A stretch of DNA of 46,938 nt from Haplomitrium mnioides (lineage: Eukaryota; Marchantiophyta; Haplomitriopsida; Calobryales). Shown piece after piece: positions 43,845 through 46,938 of the stretch. The notes below the pieces were generated by a model that saw only the letters and a program-made list of their open reading frames with translations, was not told where the DNA came from and made no database searches. The stretch spans positions 1 to 46,938 of the forward strand of contig JBNGIS010008721.1 of NCBI GenBank assembly GCA_049999725.1, in the 5' to 3' direction. Numbering within the stretch: the stretch's first letter is position 1; every line of letters starts with the position of its first letter. The translations under genes and the position numbers were made by a program.

Positions 43845-44872
43845 TCATTGAAGGGTGAGCCTCACATCCCGCTCGTGATTGCCCAGCTTCCCATACACCA
43901 TGAAATCGTTGATGAAGATCTCCAAGAATTTCCTCAGATAGTCATGGAAGATGTTCATCATCATCATTTGAAAAGTTCTTGGTGCATTGCATAGTTCAAA
44001 GGGCATTCTTTGAAAGGTAAACACCACCCATTCTGTGGTGAATGTCGTTTTGAGTTGATCCTCCTCTCGGATCCAAATTTGGTTATACCCGGAGTGTGCA
44101 TCGAGGAAGCTATAAACCTCTTGCCTCGCTACCAAATCCAGCACCCTATCCGTGAAGGGCAACGGGTAGTGATCCTTTTTCGTGGCCTCATTGAGCTTCC
44201 AAAAATCTTGGCACACTCGGATTTCCGTTCACCATCTTGCACTACTTACTTGAGCACCACCACCAACGGGGACACCCATTCAGTGTTCAGCACCGGGTAG
44301 ATAATATCCACCTCCAATAGTTTTTCGATCTCCTCCTTCACCAGCAAGGAGAAGCGATGGTTCATCTTGTATTGGCGCTGTCTCATAGGGATTTCCATGG
44401 GCTCTAAGTCAATTCGTTGTTCCCCCAATTCCCTTGGGACTCCCTTCAAATCTACGTGACTCCAAGCAAAGGCATCATTGAAGTTAATTAGGAGTTGGGT
44501 GATGGTTTGCTCCAATTCTTTAGGCAATTCAGAGCCGATGTGGAATGTCCGCCTTCCGTAAACAACCAGTTGCTTGTGTTGGGATTCCCGCACTGCCCCC
44601 ATCTCGTTTCTCCAATGTGCAACTTCTTCCTGCATCAGGGTCGCCAATTGCAAGCCCCCTTCCACTCAAGGATACTCTTCAGAGTTCTCTGTGTCCATCC
44701 CTTGCATTTGATGAGACACTTTGGACCCCTCCTTTCTTCCAGCCTTAGTGTCCTCATCCCCTACCAGGTCTTTTGTGAAATCCCTTCGAACAACCGCTAC
44801 TTTGAACCAAGAACCGCTACTGGGTTCCTGTTTCACTTGACAGTCGAAATTTTTTTTTTTTAAATTTGGCAT
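43845..44872 (-). pseudogene. Gypsy reverse transcriptase, catalytic Asp changed
   Basis: The N-terminal frame (44246-44665) has FAWSHVDLKGVPRELGEQRI and YKMNHRFSLLVKEEIEKLLE, and stops after EWVSPLVVVLK. The core frame (43845-44216) has CQDFWKLNEATKKDHYPLPF, YSFLDAHSGYNQIWI (first catalytic Asp) and FQRMPFELCNAPRTFQ. The polymerase motif reads FINDFMVYG where FxDD is expected, so the first Asp of the pair is Asn. A short linker frame continues upstream to 44872, where recognisable sequence stops at a run of A/T. Confidence 0.9.
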
Positions 44873-45164
44873 TCAAAAACATCAAATTTTAAACTTAAAT
44901 CTTCTTTTCGAAAAAAAAATTGTTTTTTATTAACAAAAAATGCATATTTTCCATTTAGATTATATGTCAAATATTTTATTTAGAAAGAAAACTTAAAAAG
45001 AAAACATTTTGATTATTCAAATATTTTGAAAAAGCTTGGCACTATTGTAAATAAATTAAATTCAAGAAAAAAGAAATAAAATATATATCTTTCGATAGAA
45101 GAAAAGTACAGGAAAACCTAAATGTCTATTCGGATAAGGACTTTAAACCTGACTTGGAGCATCG
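44873..45164. other. AT-rich DNA, no gene
   Basis: Strongly AT-rich sequence with A and T runs and no coding signal. It marks the truncated 5' side of the minus-strand Gypsy element. Confidence 0.6.
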
Positions 45165-45395
45165 TAGCCAACAAAGTCTATGCAAGCATAGACTCCGAAC
45201 CACAACCGTAAAGCCTATGCACGTATAGACTCCGAACAAGAATCCTAAATACTCTGCTTGCTTTGACTCTCAACAAGAACAACGAAGCTATGCATGCATG
45301 GACTTTCAACTACAATCCAACAGCAAAAACACGCCAAACATCTAAAGAAGAACCCTACAGCCTATGCAAGCATGGACATTCAACAAGAACCCTTT
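45165..45395. repeat. ~36-40-base tandem repeats with palindromic core
   Basis: About five imperfect units start with CTATGCAAGCATAG, CTATGCACGTATAG, a decayed CTCTGCTTGCTTTG, CTATGCATGCATGG and CTATGCAAGCATGG. Each is followed by GACTCCGAAC or GACTTTCAAC and then ACAATCC or AAGAACCC. The core is CTATGC, two bases, then GCATAG, an inverted repeat. One unit carries an extra spacer near 45325-45360. Confidence 0.75.
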
Positions 45396-45708
45396 GACGA
45401 ATGGGTGCCGATACTCTGAACAACAACTGCATAACTTAAACGTGTAGGGGAATCGGAGAAGAACTACAAAGCCTTAAATGCACAAAGACACTAAACAATG
45501 TGCAAAGCCTACACATAATTCTGAGATTAGAAATTGAGTTCAAACCATTCTTGGACTATCAAAAGGGTCAACTTATTCTTAGGGGAAATAAATGGAATCT
45601 TGATGAAAGACTTGTAGTAAAATGAAAGAGCACTGAGATGAAATTTTTTGCAAAAAAGATTTAGAAAAAATAAATTTTATTATAAAGGAAAATAGTACAA
45701 ACATGTCA
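45396..45708. other. Gene-free stretch beside methyltransferase relic
   Basis: No gene or clear repeat is seen. It would be the 3' flank of the minus-strand methyltransferase-like gene. Confidence 0.5.
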
Positions 45709-46356
45709 TCAAACAATCTCCTCTTCCGGAGGAACTGTCTCATCTACATCTATTGGCTGAGCATCTACAGCCGCTAGAGAATCCTGACGAGACTTTCCAG
45801 TCCCCGATATCACTACAGAGTCACTAGAAGCACCTGTAGTACTAGGAGAAACAGGTTCCTTGTGGTACGCAAATACTATTTGTGACTCAGTCACATCGAA
45901 TGACAAGGAAGCCATCTCCAAAACCCTCTAAGGAATATAGATAGACTGACGTCTATCATATTCCACGGCGATGCAATTTCGCATCATCTTTAGAGCACAG
46001 ACAAGGCTTGTGCCAGACCCTGAGCAAAGATCTAGAATCCAATCTTGCTCTGTAGAAAGATGGTCAATGAAAAAATTATATAAAGCCTGCGGTTTCTGAT
46101 AAACATTCACAGGAGCATCATCTCTTGGATGTTTAAGCTTAGCAGAAACTGCAGGATAGCTTAACACGCTACGCATTGGTTGCTGAAGAAGTCCCGTTGC
46201 AGAAGAAGCTTGCAAATTGAAATGCCGCATGCTCCTCTTTACGTCTTTTGACCAGTAGCCCACCGTCCAGTACTCGTGGGCATGGGCAATTCTGGGACCA
46301 CTAGAATGATGTATGTTGCTTTTGTCCTTGCGAAAAAAAAACAACAAGGTCAAACC

Positions 46357-46430
46357 CTGTAACGAAAACGTAAGATAAATAAAAGACAAAGAAATCAAAA
46401 CAAAAATAAAAAAATGAAATAAAAACTTAC
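46357..46430 (-). other. Probable spliceosomal intron in methyltransferase relic
   Basis: On the minus strand the tract starts GTAAGT and ends TTTTCGTTACAG, is T-rich throughout and is 74 bases long, all typical of a plant intron. The frames on each side do not join cleanly, which fits later decay. A second possible acceptor is CGCAAG after a T run at about 46333. Confidence 0.6.
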
Positions 46431-46546
46431 CAGACGTCGTGATCAACTGCACAGCTGACTTCTGAAAGAGCATCCTCCACAATGACGAATTGTTGCGATG
46501 AATGTATTACAACAAACGACCAAAACTCCGAAGTGGTTATTGCCGC

Positions 46547-46579
46547 AAAAGATGACACCATGTCAAAATGTCATCTTTT
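46547..46579. other. Perfect 11-bp inverted repeat at a frameshift site
   Basis: AAAAGATGACA (46547-46557) and TGTCATCTTTT (46569-46579) are exact reverse complements with an 11-base loop. The methyltransferase frame breaks here. Confidence 0.65.
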
Positions 46580-46938
46580 GAAAACGACTCTGAATCATCA
46601 TGCTTGCATTTCTTAAGGTTATAACCGTAAGGAATGTCAGCAATCGCTAATGTGAAACACCGAGGTTTCACTAGGCCCTTCAACTGCCTGGCATTAGCCT
46701 CCCCGTGGACTTGGTAGAACGCCACATTGAGGCCATCAACAAACGACAACAAATCTTCTTCTTCGTCTCTCACAACTCCTTCTGTTGTGAGAGAGGCAGC
46801 CCCACTTTGCTGCCGTGCTTTCCACTCCCTGGCCTTCTGGCAGTGGAGAACGAAAGCAGGAGGGTAAGAAACCAACGTCGGAGGTTGGTCTTGTTCTTCG
46901 AGGGCTACATCGACCCCAGATTTCTTCTTCCCCTTAGC

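Larger units (their letters stand above)
38840..44872 (-). mobile_element. Minus-strand Ty3/Gypsy element, 5'-truncated
   Basis: Reading on the minus strand: RT (44665 to 43845), RNase H (43606 to 43032), integrase (42895 to 41783), polypurine tract (41690 to 41678) and a complete 3' LTR (41677 to 38840). No gag, protease, primer-binding site or 5' LTR is visible beyond 44872. It belongs to the same family as the element at 22078-36309 and shows what that copy lost. Confidence 0.88.
45709..46938 (-). pseudogene. DNA N6/N4-methyltransferase-like gene, broken and partial
   Basis: The frame is open from the right window edge to 46537, so the start is outside. ADIPYGYN (near 46625) resembles catalytic motif IV (DPPY), and ILDLCSGSGT (near 46000) is SAM-binding motif I. 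The order IV before I fits the beta class of N6-adenine/N4-cytosine DNA methyltransferases. Between them are SEFWSFVVIHSSQQFVIVED and PRIAHAHEYWTVGYW. Breaks: a frameshift near 46575, frame disagreement around an intron-like tract (46357-46430), a T-run frameshift near 46335 and TAG at 45928-45930. An Asp/Glu-rich tail ends at 45709. A cellular gene relic or a mobile-element cargo are both possible. Confidence 0.7.

Noticed and set aside
45709-46938. Bacterial contamination as source of the methyltransferase
   Set aside because: GTAAGT...TTACAG intron signals and continuity with plant-type repeats argue for eukaryotic DNA.

Overview
The window looks like nuclear DNA of a land plant with a large, repeat-filled genome. 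Ty1/Copia and Ty3/Gypsy retroelements of plant type make up most of it. There is one plant-type 2-oxoglutarate/Fe(II) dioxygenase gene with plant translation-start context, and one degenerate gene with spliceosomal-looking splice signals. The element style, the compact dioxygenase and a Dam-like methyltransferase relic suggest a seed-free plant such as a fern, but this is inference; I cannot name a species from sequence alone.

Layout. (1) 1-1496: 3' end of a decayed Copia element (RNase H, polypurine tract, putative LTR). (2) 1497-3905: non-coding leader-like DNA with a degenerate ATATCGATGTTTCGAC / GAAAGTTCGAA motif array and a hairpin. (3) 3906-9197: a second, nearly full-length but frameshifted Copia element whose 3' LTR is bounded by TGTTG...CAACA. 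(4) 9222-10485: a roughly 1.26-kb foldback (TIR) element with non-transposon DNA inside. (5) 10486-15600: the only gene-like island. It holds an apparently intact 360-aa dioxygenase on the minus strand (12457-13539), an unidentified decayed coding stretch (10576-10977) and a weak minus-strand ORF. (6) 15615-17320: a diverged minus-strand LTR. (7) 17321-38839: nested Gypsy-type material. A solo LTR (18693-22006) has an exact 5-bp target duplication, CTCTG. A plus-strand Gypsy element (22078-36309) is truncated, internally deleted and itself interrupted by a third LTR-like sequence. An older Gypsy gag/protease relic lies at 37680-38835. (8) 38840-44872: a minus-strand relative of the same Gypsy family with a complete 2.8-kb 3' LTR. 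(9) 44873-45708: AT-rich DNA with palindrome-cored tandem repeats. (10) 45709-46938: a broken DNA N6/N4-methyltransferase-like gene running off the right edge.

How the parts relate. The four large LTRs (18693-22006, 22078-24827, 33741-36309 and 38840-41677) are one family with ends TGTCA...TGACA. They carry three kinds of internal tandem array whose copy number differs between copies, and many ACGTGGC (ABRE/G-box-like) sites. All retroelement bodies have stops, frameshifts or lost catalytic residues, so none looks autonomous. The points most worth checking are the ABRE-rich LTR arrays, the eukaryotic methyltransferase relic with its palindromic repeats, the foldback element and the paired leader-motif arrays. 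I found no CRISPR array, rRNA or convincing tRNA gene.
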